Positions 8,985 to 17,986 of a DNA stretch of 64,000 bases are shown here, piece after piece. A program made the translations under genes and the position numbers. Origin of the DNA: Deltaproteobacteria bacterium (GTDB lineage: Bacteria; Myxococcota; JACPTQ01); the NCBI GenBank assembly GCA_016192705.1, contig JACPTQ010000042.1, forward strand, positions 62,001 through 126,000, written 5' to 3'. The notes beneath the pieces were generated by a model. The model saw only the letters and a program-made list of their open reading frames with translations. It was not told where the DNA came from and did no database searches. Every line of letters starts with the position of its first letter. Position 1 is the stretch's first letter.

Positions 8985-9838
8985 GCAGGCGACTTCGACA
9001 ACTTCGCGAGTTTTCGCGAGAGAGGGATAAGGCGCGTGGGATCGATCGATGTGCGCCCAATGCGCGCCTCCCAATGAAGGTGTGGCGCCGTCGACGACCC
9101 GGTTGAGCCAACGCGGCCAATCGTCTGGCCGCGCTTTACGGTGTCGCCCGTCTTCACGTCGATCGCGTCGAGATGAAAGTACATTGTGAACAGCCCGAGC
9201 CCGTGGTCGAGGTAAACGCAGCGTCCCGTTCCAAAGAAATGTCCGGTCAAGATGACGCGACCGTCGTTCGTGGCTTTGACGCGCGATCCGCGCCGCGCAC
9301 CAATATCGACGCCGAGGTGCCGACCTTTCCATTTTTTCTCGAGCTTGCCGTCGCGATAACGCGTGTACGACCGCACAACGCCAAACGGATGACCACCCCC
9401 CTCTGCGGGCCACTCAAACGGTGCGCTCCAAAGACGCTTGGGCGCCGACACCGACGTCGCGGCGCGAATCGCTTCGCGTCCATTCACGGGGCCATCGACA
9501 GGGGCCGTTCCCGCGTCCGCAAGCCCCTTCGCAATACTTGGCTTCGGCGTCCGCACACGAAAAACAACATGCCCCTTGCGATCCTTACGCGGTACAAGTT
9601 TCACAACAACTTGTTCGCCACCCACATCCACTGCGTGCAAACCGCGCGAGTCGACCGGTATCCCAACGATGCAGACTGCCCGCTGCCCGGAAATGCCAAA
9701 GCACCCTTCTGGCACCGATTGGCGGTGCTTAAGAACGATTGCGACTGGTTCACCAGCTCGTGGAGTACTTGGCAAGACTGACGCGCCGATCGATTCGATG
9801 CCTTGAAAGGCCAAGAACGCCCAAGAAAAAATGGTCAT
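8897..9838 (-). CDS. M23 family metallopeptidase (LytM domain), exported
   Basis: A 313-residue protein. The N-terminus (TIFSWAFLAFQGIESIGASVL) fits a signal peptide. After a beta-rich middle region, the LytM/M23 domain at about residues 135-265 shows HLGVDIGA (HxxxD zinc ligands, about 169) and PHLHWEA (HxH, about 249), so the usual zinc set is intact. M23 enzymes cut peptide cross-links in peptidoglycan or act as activators of amidases. The ends of this gene and the CapA-like gene run into each other over 88 bp. The start lies 46 nt from the divergent NUDIX fusion gene. Confidence 0.88.
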   Translation of the reverse strand: MTIFSWAFLAFQGIESIGASVLPSTPRAGEPVAIVLKHRQSVPEGCFGISGQRAVCIVGIPVDSRGLHAVDVGGEQVVVKLVPRKDRKGHVVFRVRTPKPSIAKGLADAGTAPVDGPVNGREAIRAATSVSAPKRLWSAPFEWPAEGGGHPFGVVRSYTRYRDGKLEKKWKGRHLGVDIGARRGSRVKATNDGRVILTGHFFGTGRCVYLDHGLGLFTMYFHLDAIDVKTGDTVKRGQTIGRVGSTGSSTAPHLHWEARIGRTSIDPTRLIPLSRKLAKLSKSPAHRGHSGFVTTGSVGARRLSRPNIPTVSR

Positions 9839-9883
9839 CGACGTCGGGTTGCGCCTCTTGCTTCCGATGCTATAGTTGGGTCA

Positions 9884-11824
9884 ATGACAACTCAACCGCC
9901 GGCATCCGAAAACGGAGCGCCGCGCGGCGAGGCCAACGGGAAGCACGAGGGGACACCGCCCGAGCGTGAGGGCGATTCGGGCCGAAGAGCGGTAAGTCCG
10001 CCGGACGTTCTCTTCCACGGGGTCACCGACCGCGAGCGAGCGCGCATTCAACGCATGGGCCGGATTGTGCCCCGGCGTCGATTCGTCGAGCTCGTGCAGT
10101 CAGAGCGCGAGGCACGTCGTCGCGTGCACCAACGCGGCAAAGAGAATCCGGTCGTTTTGTTCGTCGACGCACGGCGCGCGGTGCGCGATGGCGTCGAATT
10201 TTTTCGTGGGCGGCACGGAACGTTTCTCACGCGACGCATCGACCGGCGCTACATTCTAAATGCGTGGCATGGCTTTCGGCGGGCCCGTTCCGCGGGGGCT
10301 GTCGTCATCGCACGCGGCGAGGGCGAGCCACGCGTCGCGATGCTCGAGGTGCAACGAAAAGCCGGTCTTTCGTGGGAATTCCCCAAGGGCGGCTATGAAC
10401 CCGGCGAAAACGCTGAGACCACAGCGGTTCGCGAGGCGCACGAGGAGCTTGGTCTCAATTGTGAGCTGACGATTTCTGGGTGGCTCGGGACGATTCACTT
10501 TGGGTTTTACGATCAGGACGGCCGGCCGTGCATGAAAAGTGTTTCGTTCCTGCGGGTCGAGGCGCACGGTGACGATTTGTCACTTCACCCGGAAAACGCC
10601 GAAGGGATTGTGCGCGGCGAATGGGTTCCTCTCCGCGAGGTTCCGAGCCGGCTCTCGCATCGCAACATGGACCGCGTGATCGCGCGGGTGTTTGAGATCG
10701 AGCGACGCGAAGAGGCTGAAGCGCAAGGTGGTGTTCGTGCGGGCGTGTCATCGCCGGACGACTTGGATGTTGATGTGGGGGAAGGGGAGGAAGAAAAGAG
10801 AAACCACAGAGACACTGAGGACACAGAGATCGGAGGAGATGAGAATAGCGATAGGAAAAAAGAAGCGGAGGCGGGGGCGGACGTGGATTCGGATTACGCG
10901 GTGATGGCGCGCGCGGCGGGAATCGTTGATTTGTCGACGCGCGGAAAAATCGCCGTCACGGGGTCGGAGCGCGTGTCGTGGCTGAACGGCATGGTGACGA
11001 ACGATGTCGCGAAGCTCGCGCCAGGCGAATCGTGCCGCGCTTTTGCAATGACCGTAAAGGGGCGTCTTGCGGCCGACTTGCGCGTTCACATGCGCGACGA
11101 CGCCGTTTTTCTTGAGATGGAGCCCGGCTTTGCAGGGCCAACGATCGCGGCGCTCGATCGGCTGCTCATTTCTGAAGATGCTGCGCTCCGAGACGTTACG
11201 GACCGTTACGCCCTCTTCACGGTGCAAGGGCCGCGCGCAAACGACGTCAAGCCACCGCCCATTGGTTTCGTGACCCGCATCGCGCGCACCGTTTGGGGAG
11301 GATTTGATTTGTGGGTTCGGGCCGACGAACGAGATGCGGCGGCCCGCGCTTTGACAGAAGCGGTGGCGACCGTCGACGGGGGTTGGGCGTCCATTGACGC
11401 GCTCGAAGTCGCGCGCATTGAGGCGGGCGAGCCACGACAAGGCGTCGACATGAACGAGGAGACGTTTGTGCTCGACCTCGGCCGCTGGAGCGCCATCAGC
11501 ACGTCGAAAGGGTGTTACGTCGGCCAAGAAGTCGTCGCGCGCGTTGACGCCCACGGCCACGTCAACCGCAGCCTCGTTGGGCTTGTTTTGTCGGGCGGCG
11601 AAGCGCCAAAGCCGCACGCCGAAATCACTGTCAATGACGTCGTCGTTGGACACACGTTATCGGGCGCGCTTTCGCCTGCGCTCAAGGCTCCCGTCGCCCT
11701 CGCTCTCGTTCATCGCGCGCACGCGAACCCTGAAACGATCGTCGTCATTCGCGAGCAGACTGGGTCCCGTGAGGCGCGCGTCGTGAAACTTCCGTTCGTA
11801 AACCCCCGAACCGAGGGCTTGTGA
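9884..11824 (+). CDS. fusion protein: KptA-like C-lobe, NUDIX hydrolase and YgfZ/GcvT-like folate-binding domain
   Basis: An unbroken frame of 646 residues from ATG 9884. About residues 40-125 resemble the C-terminal lobe of RNA 2'-phosphotransferase Tpt1/KptA (VLFHGVT, then NPVVLFVDARRAVRDG and GTFLTRRIDRRYI), but the N-lobe with its catalytic Arg-His pair is absent. Residues about 130-290 are a NUDIX domain with the box GGYEPGEN...REAHEELG. A linker of about 45 charged residues follows, encoded partly by the CCACAGAG repeat. From about residue 340 to the end it is YgfZ, with the diagnostic KGCYVGQE motif; YgfZ uses tetrahydrofolate and supports iron-sulfur enzymes. The longer start at 9803 would overlap the M23 gene. 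An internal start near 10901 could yield YgfZ alone. Confidence 0.8.
   Translation: MTTQPPASENGAPRGEANGKHEGTPPEREGDSGRRAVSPPDVLFHGVTDRERARIQRMGRIVPRRRFVELVQSEREARRRVHQRGKENPVVLFVDARRAVRDGVEFFRGRHGTFLTRRIDRRYILNAWHGFRRARSAGAVVIARGEGEPRVAMLEVQRKAGLSWEFPKGGYEPGENAETTAVREAHEELGLNCELTISGWLGTIHFGFYDQDGRPCMKSVSFLRVEAHGDDLSLHPENAEGIVRGEWVPLREVPSRLSHRNMDRVIARVFEIERREEAEAQGGVRAGVSSPDDLDVDVGEGEEEKRNHRDTEDTEIGGDENSDRKKEAEAGADVDSDYAVMARAAGIVDLSTRGKIAVTGSERVSWLNGMVTNDVAKLAPGESCRAFAMTVKGRLAADLRVHMRDDAVFLEMEPGFAGPTIAALDRLLISEDAALRDVTDRYALFTVQGPRANDVKPPPIGFVTRIARTVWGGFDLWVRADERDAAARALTEAVATVDGGWASIDALEVARIEAGEPRQGVDMNEETFVLDLGRWSAISTSKGCYVGQEVVARVDAHGHVNRSLVGLVLSGGEAPKPHAEITVNDVVVGHTLSGALSPALKAPVALALVHRAHANPETIVVIREQTGSREARVVKLPFVNPRTEGL
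10796..10860 (+). repeat. dispersed CCACAGAG-type repeat inside the NUDIX/YgfZ gene
   Basis: The segment reads AACCACAGAGACACTGAG then GACACAGAG, then a purine-rich stretch containing GATAG and GGAAAAAAG. It is translated in frame as NHRDTEDTE plus charged residues and is followed by a Gly/Ala/Asp-coding GC-rich run. A second copy, same sense relative to its gene, lies near 14195-14285. It fills the linker between the NUDIX and YgfZ domains, where insertion is tolerated. Confidence 0.7.
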
Positions 11825-11866
11825 GTTTTTCGTCCGCCTGCTGCGCGGCACGCTGCATCCCGGCTG

Positions 11867-12472
11867 TCAGCGTTTCGCGGCCACAAGTGATGGCCAAACA
11901 ATCGCTTCGCGCTTTTCACAGATTGTGTCGTCGCAGTAAAAAAAGACCACGCGCGCACGAATCGGGTGGGCTCCGCGACGGCGCGAGGTTCCATCAACTG
12001 AAAACGTTATGAACGTCGCGCGCTCGGCGTCGTTGGTGTACGTCGCATGGGTCCGATCGAGAACCGTGCGCGTAAGCAAAACCCCCTTCCGCGCAGAAAG
12101 CTCAACCGCGAGCCGCGATTTCGGGTGGATGTAGGCCTCGTCATTTCCAATCCCAATACGGATTTCCGCGCCACGAGCCCGAACATGATAAGGCACAACT
12201 TCTACGTTGCAACCTCGTGTCTTTGCGACGCGAGGCAGGTCGGCCGTTTTGACGCGAAGGTCGTCGAACTCGACAAAAACGCGCTTCGCTCTTCGATCAT
12301 GCGCCACGTGGACCACGCCCTCGTGTCGCTTGAGTGCCTTGTCGGCCGCCTTCACGCAACGAACCCCTTGAGGGCCAAAAACAGACAATGAAACTTCTCG
12401 GCGCGCCGCTTCAGCGGAAAGAGGCACCAGCGCAACCACGCACGCGACAGCGGTGTTGAGGCGCGCGATCAC
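11867..12472 (-). CDS. periplasmic protein with HMA-like N-domain, partner of the RND-type gene
   Basis: A 201-residue protein starting at GTG 12472, which overlaps the TGA of the upstream gene by four bases (GTGA), so the two are translationally coupled. Residues 1-25 (VIARLNTAVACVVALVPLSAEA) form a signal peptide. Residues about 28-95 follow the pattern of a heavy-metal-associated ferredoxin-like fold (GPQGVRCVKAADKALKRHEGV, split by an alignment-style helix and the strand RVFVEF), but the usual CxxC is reduced to a single Cys. The second half ends in FFYCDDTIC, which resembles the sheet domain of DsbD-type N-terminal modules. Function is unknown; a role in metal or thiol handling is inference only. 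Confidence 0.6.
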   Translation of the reverse strand: MIARLNTAVACVVALVPLSAEAARREVSLSVFGPQGVRCVKAADKALKRHEGVVHVAHDRRAKRVFVEFDDLRVKTADLPRVAKTRGCNVEVVPYHVRARGAEIRIGIGNDEAYIHPKSRLAVELSARKGVLLTRTVLDRTHATYTNDAERATFITFSVDGTSRRRGAHPIRARVVFFYCDDTICEKREAIVWPSLVAAKR

Positions 12473-14583
12473 GATTCGACGTCCCGCGCAAACCCAGGCC
12501 GCCACCACGCAAGTGCGGTCACCGTCGCGAGAACGCCAAATGCCGCAAGCCCGATTCCAATCCAAGCGACCGGCTTAACGGGGACAAAGCCGAAAAGTGC
12601 GAAGGGGATCGTCACAACGAGTGGCAAAAAAAAGGCGCGCGGCCGCACCTTGACGTGGGGCGCCGCGCCACGCCGCGCGAAGCCAATCGCCAATGAAACG
12701 ACACCCGTCGCGGAAGCAGCTCCCACGAGGGACGCCAGATTCGGTTGACCCGTTTCGACCAACGCAAAAAAGAGAGCGGCGACGCCCATCGCCCCAAAAC
12801 CGGGAAGCGGACGAACGCGAAAATACACCACGCCAAATGACATCAAAAGACCAATCGCTCCGAGCAGTACAACTTGTCGCGCGGTAGTCTCAAGGCCCTT
12901 TATGAACGCAACCTGCGGCCCCACAAGCGGTTGTTCGCGATCGCGCAAACGCCATATCCGTTCCGCCAAGTGCACGATAATAACGCTTCGCACGGCGTCA
13001 CCCTCGTCGCGCCGGACAAGATTCGCGATCTCGCTTTGCCCGCGCAAGAGCCCGAAAACCGTCTCGACCTTCGCACGCGTGTCGGGCAGCGCCGCGCTCC
13101 CGCCAAACCCCTTCGCGACGAGTCGAACGACGTCGGTGATGGCGTCGACCCGAGCCACGCGCGTTCGTCCCGTCGCCGACGATATCCCGAGGCGCAGCGC
13201 GTTCACCTCGCGGTCAACTTCCGCCAAAACAGCGGGGTCTCGAAGGTCGCCGCGCACAGGCCAAAACGTCGTGTCGCGGATTCCAAAGCGTTGGGCGTAC
13301 CAAGCCTCGGCGCGCACGGCGTCGTGCGACGCAGGCAGGCTGGTGCTTGGTGATGGCGGCGGCGCGCCAAACGGCTCGCCCACAAACAGAATCGCCGCGG
13401 TTATCATCCCAAGAACAGCGAGCCCAATATCGGGCAAAAGCGCAACCCAGCGAGTGGTCCCGCTCGGTGCGGGGATTTGCGGTGCAGCGCTAACGCCATT
13501 CTGGACACGCAAACAAGCGGCGCCGGCGGCCGCAGACAAGACGGACGCCGCGAGCTGCCAAGAAGCGCCAGACGCAAATGGAAATCCTGCGACCAGCGCA
13601 ACGACCGGTGCCGCAACGAACGCCGCGCGTGCCGACTGATGGGCTAGAGCAACCGCTCCGACCGCAACTGGGAGAACAACGACGACGTCCAGCACAGCAA
13701 GCATCGGAACGCCTTCTACGAACGTTCGCGTGAGAAGACCGACCGCACCGGAAAACGCCCAAACGACAAACGCGGTCGCCGCAAAACGCAGTCGCGCGCT
13801 CCAGGCGAGACCGGCAAACGCGAGCAGCAAGGCGAGCGGCAAACAAACAGCGAGGGGGACGACGCTCGCCCCTTGCGCGGCAATCGCCACAACCGGGAGC
13901 CCCAAAAAATGAACTTCGCCCGCGCCCAACTCACGCCGCGCCGTCGACCGAACCAAAGCCACCGCGCGCTCTGCGGCGTCACCCCGCGCATCCTTGAGCG
14001 TCACGATGATGAGCGCTGCGCGCCGATCCCGCGACAACAGACGCGCGGACGCGAGCGACCGCTCAACGCGCTTTCGAAGCGCCGCCATCCCCACCGAATC
14101 GTGCGGGATGTCACCAACCAGCGGCGCCACCACCGCCTCACCGCCCGCCTCCGACTCCGCATCCGCCCCCGCATCCGCGCCCGCTCCCGACCTTTTTTCT
14201 TCCCCAGCTATCTCTTCTCTGTGTTTCCGCGCTCTGTGTCTCTGTGCCTCTGTGGTTGCATTTTCCTTCTCCTGTCCCCCCACATCCAAATCGAGCAGCT
14301 CCGTGATGCTGTCAGCGCGCGCGACACCCGGCGTCGACGCAAGCGCCCGCGTTGCCCGTCTCAATCTCGACAATCCATCGCGCGACCATAGTTCAGACGG
14401 CTCAAACCCGACCACGACCATCCGATCGATTTGAAAGCGCCGCGCGACATCTTTAAACGCCTCGACATCGGCCCGCGGCCCAGGCAGCGCGGAAAGTGGA
14501 TCGTCGTCAAGCCCGCGCATCGCAACACCCACGCCCGCCAAAACCGCAAGAGCTGCGACCAGAAGAATGGGCGTCGATCTCAT
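12469..14583 (-). CDS. RND/MMPL-type membrane protein (lipid or hydrophobe transporter-like)
   Basis: A 704-residue protein. It begins with a membrane helix (STPILLVAALAVLAGVGVA), has a periplasmic porter-like loop to about residue 225, a block of about five or six helices (about 240-420), a second periplasmic loop (about 425-580) and a final helix block (about 580-700). This loop-helices-loop-helices plan is that of RND/MMPL proteins, at a length similar to hopanoid exporter-like members. The first loop carries the CCACAGAG-derived peptide NATTEAQRHR plus a Gly/Ala/Asp run at about residues 100-145. It starts the two-gene unit with the small periplasmic protein. Substrate is not evident. Confidence 0.75.
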   Translation of the reverse strand: MRSTPILLVAALAVLAGVGVAMRGLDDDPLSALPGPRADVEAFKDVARRFQIDRMVVVGFEPSELWSRDGLSRLRRATRALASTPGVARADSITELLDLDVGGQEKENATTEAQRHRARKHREEIAGEEKRSGAGADAGADAESEAGGEAVVAPLVGDIPHDSVGMAALRKRVERSLASARLLSRDRRAALIIVTLKDARGDAAERAVALVRSTARRELGAGEVHFLGLPVVAIAAQGASVVPLAVCLPLALLLAFAGLAWSARLRFAATAFVVWAFSGAVGLLTRTFVEGVPMLAVLDVVVVLPVAVGAVALAHQSARAAFVAAPVVALVAGFPFASGASWQLAASVLSAAAGAACLRVQNGVSAAPQIPAPSGTTRWVALLPDIGLAVLGMITAAILFVGEPFGAPPPSPSTSLPASHDAVRAEAWYAQRFGIRDTTFWPVRGDLRDPAVLAEVDREVNALRLGISSATGRTRVARVDAITDVVRLVAKGFGGSAALPDTRAKVETVFGLLRGQSEIANLVRRDEGDAVRSVIIVHLAERIWRLRDREQPLVGPQVAFIKGLETTARQVVLLGAIGLLMSFGVVYFRVRPLPGFGAMGVAALFFALVETGQPNLASLVGAASATGVVSLAIGFARRGAAPHVKVRPRAFFLPLVVTIPFALFGFVPVKPVAWIGIGLAAFGVLATVTALAWWRPGFARDVES
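14195..14285 (-). repeat. dispersed CCACAGAG-type repeat inside the RND-type gene
   Basis: On the minus strand the segment reads AACCACAGAGGCACAGAG then ACACAGAG, ACACAGAGAAG, GATAGC and a GGGGAAGAAAAAAGG tail, closely parallel to the copy at 10796-10860. It is again read in frame on the coding strand (NATTEAQRHR) and is again followed by a GC-rich run coding Gly/Ala/Asp. The two host genes are unrelated, so the similarity lies in the DNA. Confidence 0.7.
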
Positions 14584-14678
14584 CTGCGCCTTTTACCACG
14601 CGGAATTCACGTTGACGATCCCGTCAAATTCGTGTATTAAATGCCGTTCCATTTTCAGATTCTCGGCGAAGGAGCAAC

Positions 14679-15929
14679 ATGTTGGGCACCTTGCATATCG
14701 CTCGAGCCGCTCGTTTCTCGGCCTATCTTGCCGTCACGCTGTCCGCGGCTGCGTGCGACGTCGTTCGCGATCCGGCGCCCAGCGACGGACGTCCTCCAGG
14801 CGCGGGGCGAACAGCCGACGGCGGGATCGACCCGAACGCGTCATCCGGTGACGCCGGCCTCCCCGACATCGACGCAGGTCCGTGCGGTCTGGGCGGACTT
14901 ACAGGACGCGCGTGCGCCCCGGATCGCGCAACCGCCGTCAGCAGCGCGACCGTGACGCTCGAGGGAACCGATTGCGCGGGCTCCCTGTATCGCCTCGACG
15001 GGCGCTCCGGCTCCGACGGCCGATGGAGTTTCTCGAACGTCCCGTCCGGCGAAGCAACGCTTACCATCACCGTGGGCTCTTACGTCCAGCGCCAAACCGT
15101 CCGCGTGACAGCCGGCGTCACAACGGCGCTCGTCGACGCCAAAACTTGCTTCAACCCGCAGTCGGTTCGCATGGCGGTTGTCACGGGGCAAGGCGACAAG
15201 ATCGAGGATTTCCTTACGGCGCTTGGGTTTTCGCCCGACGTCATCGACGGCAAACCGACGTCATCGCGCCCGATTCCGCCCGCCGCCGCTTTTCTCGCCG
15301 ACGCCTCGCGCCTCGGCCAATATCAAATTGTCTTCATCGATTGCGCCGCGTTTACGCGAAACGATCGACTCGACCTCGGCCCGAGCACAACCGCGATCTT
15401 GCAAAACCTCCGCGCGTTCGTCCTCGCTGGTGGCTCCCTCTACGGCTCCGACTGGGCGGGTGTCATCCTCGCGCGCGCATTTCCCGATGACGTCGGCCTT
15501 CGCCTCGCTTCCGGCGGCGACACGCATGCGTCGCCCATCCAGCTTCCATTCACGACAACCGCGCTCATCGGGTTTTCAGAGCAGCAGATCGCGGCGACCG
15601 TGCCCAACGCCGCGCTCGCCGCGTACCTCGGTGGTTCGTCGGTCACCATCACCTTCCCGCGCAGCCCACCCTCGAACCACTGGGCGCTGCTCGCCCCGTC
15701 GCCCGCCAACGTCTCGAACGACATTGTCGGCCCCGCACTCCCGTGTGCCAGCTCAAGTTGCGCGTCTCCCGCATCAGCGCCGCTTCCCGATGTGCCGCTC
15801 TCGATCTCGTTTCGCGCAGACCCCACGCGCACACGCGGCGGGAACGTGGTCTTCACGTCGTTTCACAACCTCGCGCAATCGACCGACGACGTAAAACATA
15901 TCCTCGAGCACCTGATCTTCCGGTTGTAG
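14679..15929 (+). CDS. lipoprotein with carboxypeptidase-regulatory-like domain
   Basis: A 416-residue protein with an AAGGAG ribosome site before the ATG. The signal peptide ends in LSAAAC, a good lipobox. A Pro/Gly/Asp linker (residues 25-70) leads to a beta-sandwich segment (ATVTLEGTDC to VRVTAGVTTALV, about 85-155) like the carboxypeptidase regulatory domain used for surface display. The remaining 250 residues include VRMAVVTGQGDKIEDFLTAL and FVLAGGSLYGSDWAG, which recall a class I glutamine amidotransferase or ThuA-like fold, but no catalytic Cys motif is seen. Function is unknown. Confidence 0.65.
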   Translation: MLGTLHIARAARFSAYLAVTLSAAACDVVRDPAPSDGRPPGAGRTADGGIDPNASSGDAGLPDIDAGPCGLGGLTGRACAPDRATAVSSATVTLEGTDCAGSLYRLDGRSGSDGRWSFSNVPSGEATLTITVGSYVQRQTVRVTAGVTTALVDAKTCFNPQSVRMAVVTGQGDKIEDFLTALGFSPDVIDGKPTSSRPIPPAAAFLADASRLGQYQIVFIDCAAFTRNDRLDLGPSTTAILQNLRAFVLAGGSLYGSDWAGVILARAFPDDVGLRLASGGDTHASPIQLPFTTTALIGFSEQQIAATVPNAALAAYLGGSSVTITFPRSPPSNHWALLAPSPANVSNDIVGPALPCASSSCASPASAPLPDVPLSISFRADPTRTRGGNVVFTSFHNLAQSTDDVKHILEHLIFRL

Positions 15930-15958
15930 TCGCCGCGTCTTTAGGCTGTAGTCCTTGC

Positions 15959-17977
15959 ATGCGCGAATACACAATTCGGCGCGAGGCGCTTCCGGCGAAA
16001 GATGTCGCGTTCCTCACCGAGCTGAACGACGAACAGCGGGCCGCGGTCACCGCGGAGTCCGGGCCAACGCTCGTTCTCGCCGGCGCTGGAACGGGGAAAA
16101 CGCGCGTTGTCACGTATCGCGTCGCATGGTTCATCGCGCAAGGGACACCGCCCGAACGCATTTTGCTCGTCACGTTCACGAACAAAGCCGCGCGCGCGAT
16201 GCTCGAGCGCGTCGAAAAGCTCGTGGGCGGCGACGTTAGAAAACTTTGGGGGGGGACCTTTCACCACGTCGGCAATCGCCTCCTTCGCGATCACGGCGAA
16301 CAGGTTGGGCTCGCGCCCGGTTTCGGCATCCTCGATCGCGAAGACGCGCGCGACTTGCTCGAAGCGTGCGTGTCCGAGCTTGGCCTCGGGGCGAAAGGGC
16401 GCCGCTTCCCGAAGGGCGACGTGCTTCTTGACATCATCTCCGCGTCCGCGAATCGCGGCCTCCCAATCGAGTCGATCATCCTCGACCGCGCGCAGCCGTT
16501 TTGGCACGAGCGCGCCGCGATCGAAGACGTTGCCGCGCAGTATGAACGCCGAAAGCGCGCGATGAACGTTGTCGACTTCGACGACCTTCTCACGCTTTGG
16601 CTTCGCCTGCTCGATGACGCCTCGCCCGCGCGCGCCGCTCTCGAGCAGCAGTTCGACGCAATCCTCGTCGATGAATACCAAGACGTGAATCGCCTTCAAG
16701 GCGACATCGTCGATCGCATGGCCGCCGCCCACCGCAACGTCACGGTTGTCGGAGACGATGCGCAATCGATTTACTCGTTCCGCGGAGCGTCGTTCGAAAC
16801 GATCATGGAGTTCCCGGACCGTTACCCCGAGGCGCGCGTCGTTCGCCTCACGCAGAACTACCGCTCGACGCCCGAGATTCTGCGCCTCGCGAACGCCGTC
16901 ATCGCGCAAAACAAGAACCAGTTCCCAAAGGAACTCGCCGCGACTCAAGAGTCTGGTTCAACGCCCGCCGTCTTGCCACTTCGCGACGCCGCGCTTCAAG
17001 CCGATTTTGTTTGCCAGCGCGTTCTCGAACTCCGCGAAGAGGGCGTCCCGCTCGAATCGATGGCCGTCCTCTACCGCGCGCACCACCACGCGATGGAGCT
17101 TCAAATGGAACTCGCGCGCCGCGGCATCCCGTTTCGCGTGCTCGCGGGGCTTCGCTTTTTCGAGCAGGCGCACGTGAAGGATGTCCTCGCGCACCTTCGT
17201 GTCCTTCACAATCCGCGCGAAGAACTGTCGTGGCTTCGCGTCTTAAAACTTCAAGAAGGTATCGGCCCCGCGACCGCCGACCGTCTTTACCAAACGATCC
17301 GTACGGCAAACGATCCCGTCGACGCCGTTGCGCACGGCCTCGCCGATACGCCCGGCCTTTCAACGCGCGCACGTCGCGGCACCCTACGCCTCGCGGGCCT
17401 TTTTGACGCCCTGCGCGCCGCGCAAAAGCCAGACGACCTTGTAAGTGCGGTTCTTCAGGGCGGCTATTCCGCGTACCTTCGCGTCGTTTACCCCAATTCA
17501 CGCGACCGCGAAGACGACATCGCGCAACTCGCAACCTACGCCGGCGGCTTCCCATCGCTCGAAGTTTTTCTCACCGACCTCTCGCTCGTCACCAACCTCG
17601 AAGCCGAGCGGGTCGTCCGCGCCGGCGAAAAAGACGAAGCGCTCACGCTCGCGAGCGTGCACCAGGCAAAGGGGCTCGAGTGGCGCGCCGTCTTCGTCAT
17701 CTGGCTCGCCGACGGCCGCTTCCCATCGGCGCAATCGATGGCGCACGAAGCCGCACTCGAAGAGGAGCGCCGCCTCTTTTACGTCGCCGTCACCCGCGCC
17801 CGCGAAGAGGTTTACCTTACCTACCCCCTCACGCACACAACGCGCGATTATCGCCAAGTCATCCTTCAGCGCTCGCCGTTCATCGCCGAGATCGACCGCG
17901 GCGATGACTCCCCGTTCGAAACGTGGCGAATCACCACCGCGACCGAACCCGCGCCCCGCCTCGACGAGCCCGAATGA
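15959..17977 (+). CDS. second UvrD/Rep-type superfamily 1 helicase
   Basis: A 672-residue helicase if started at ATG 15959, 30 nt after the lipoprotein gene; the frame extends further upstream inside that gene but this part resembles nothing. Motifs: NDEQRAAV, GAGTGKT (about 41), VDEYQDVN (about 236), GDDAQSIYSFRGA (about 264), QNYRST, HQAKGLEW (about 566) and YVAVTRAR. It lacks the basic PcrA C-terminal tail and ends soon after motif VI, so it belongs to a shorter subgroup common in Myxococcota and relatives. The DNA role is probably repair or replication restart, overlapping with the helicase at 5355-7592. Confidence 0.92.
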   Translation: MREYTIRREALPAKDVAFLTELNDEQRAAVTAESGPTLVLAGAGTGKTRVVTYRVAWFIAQGTPPERILLVTFTNKAARAMLERVEKLVGGDVRKLWGGTFHHVGNRLLRDHGEQVGLAPGFGILDREDARDLLEACVSELGLGAKGRRFPKGDVLLDIISASANRGLPIESIILDRAQPFWHERAAIEDVAAQYERRKRAMNVVDFDDLLTLWLRLLDDASPARAALEQQFDAILVDEYQDVNRLQGDIVDRMAAAHRNVTVVGDDAQSIYSFRGASFETIMEFPDRYPEARVVRLTQNYRSTPEILRLANAVIAQNKNQFPKELAATQESGSTPAVLPLRDAALQADFVCQRVLELREEGVPLESMAVLYRAHHHAMELQMELARRGIPFRVLAGLRFFEQAHVKDVLAHLRVLHNPREELSWLRVLKLQEGIGPATADRLYQTIRTANDPVDAVAHGLADTPGLSTRARRGTLRLAGLFDALRAAQKPDDLVSAVLQGGYSAYLRVVYPNSRDREDDIAQLATYAGGFPSLEVFLTDLSLVTNLEAERVVRAGEKDEALTLASVHQAKGLEWRAVFVIWLADGRFPSAQSMAHEAALEEERRLFYVAVTRAREEVYLTYPLTHTTRDYRQVILQRSPFIAEIDRGDDSPFETWRITTATEPAPRLDEPE

Positions 17978-17986
17978 GTCGATCTT

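Noticed and set aside
9849-9876. TTGCGC and TATAGT, spaced 16 nt, directly before ATG 9884
   Set aside because: The -10 is reasonable but the -35 is weak and overlaps the start of the M23 gene; not enough to call a promoter.
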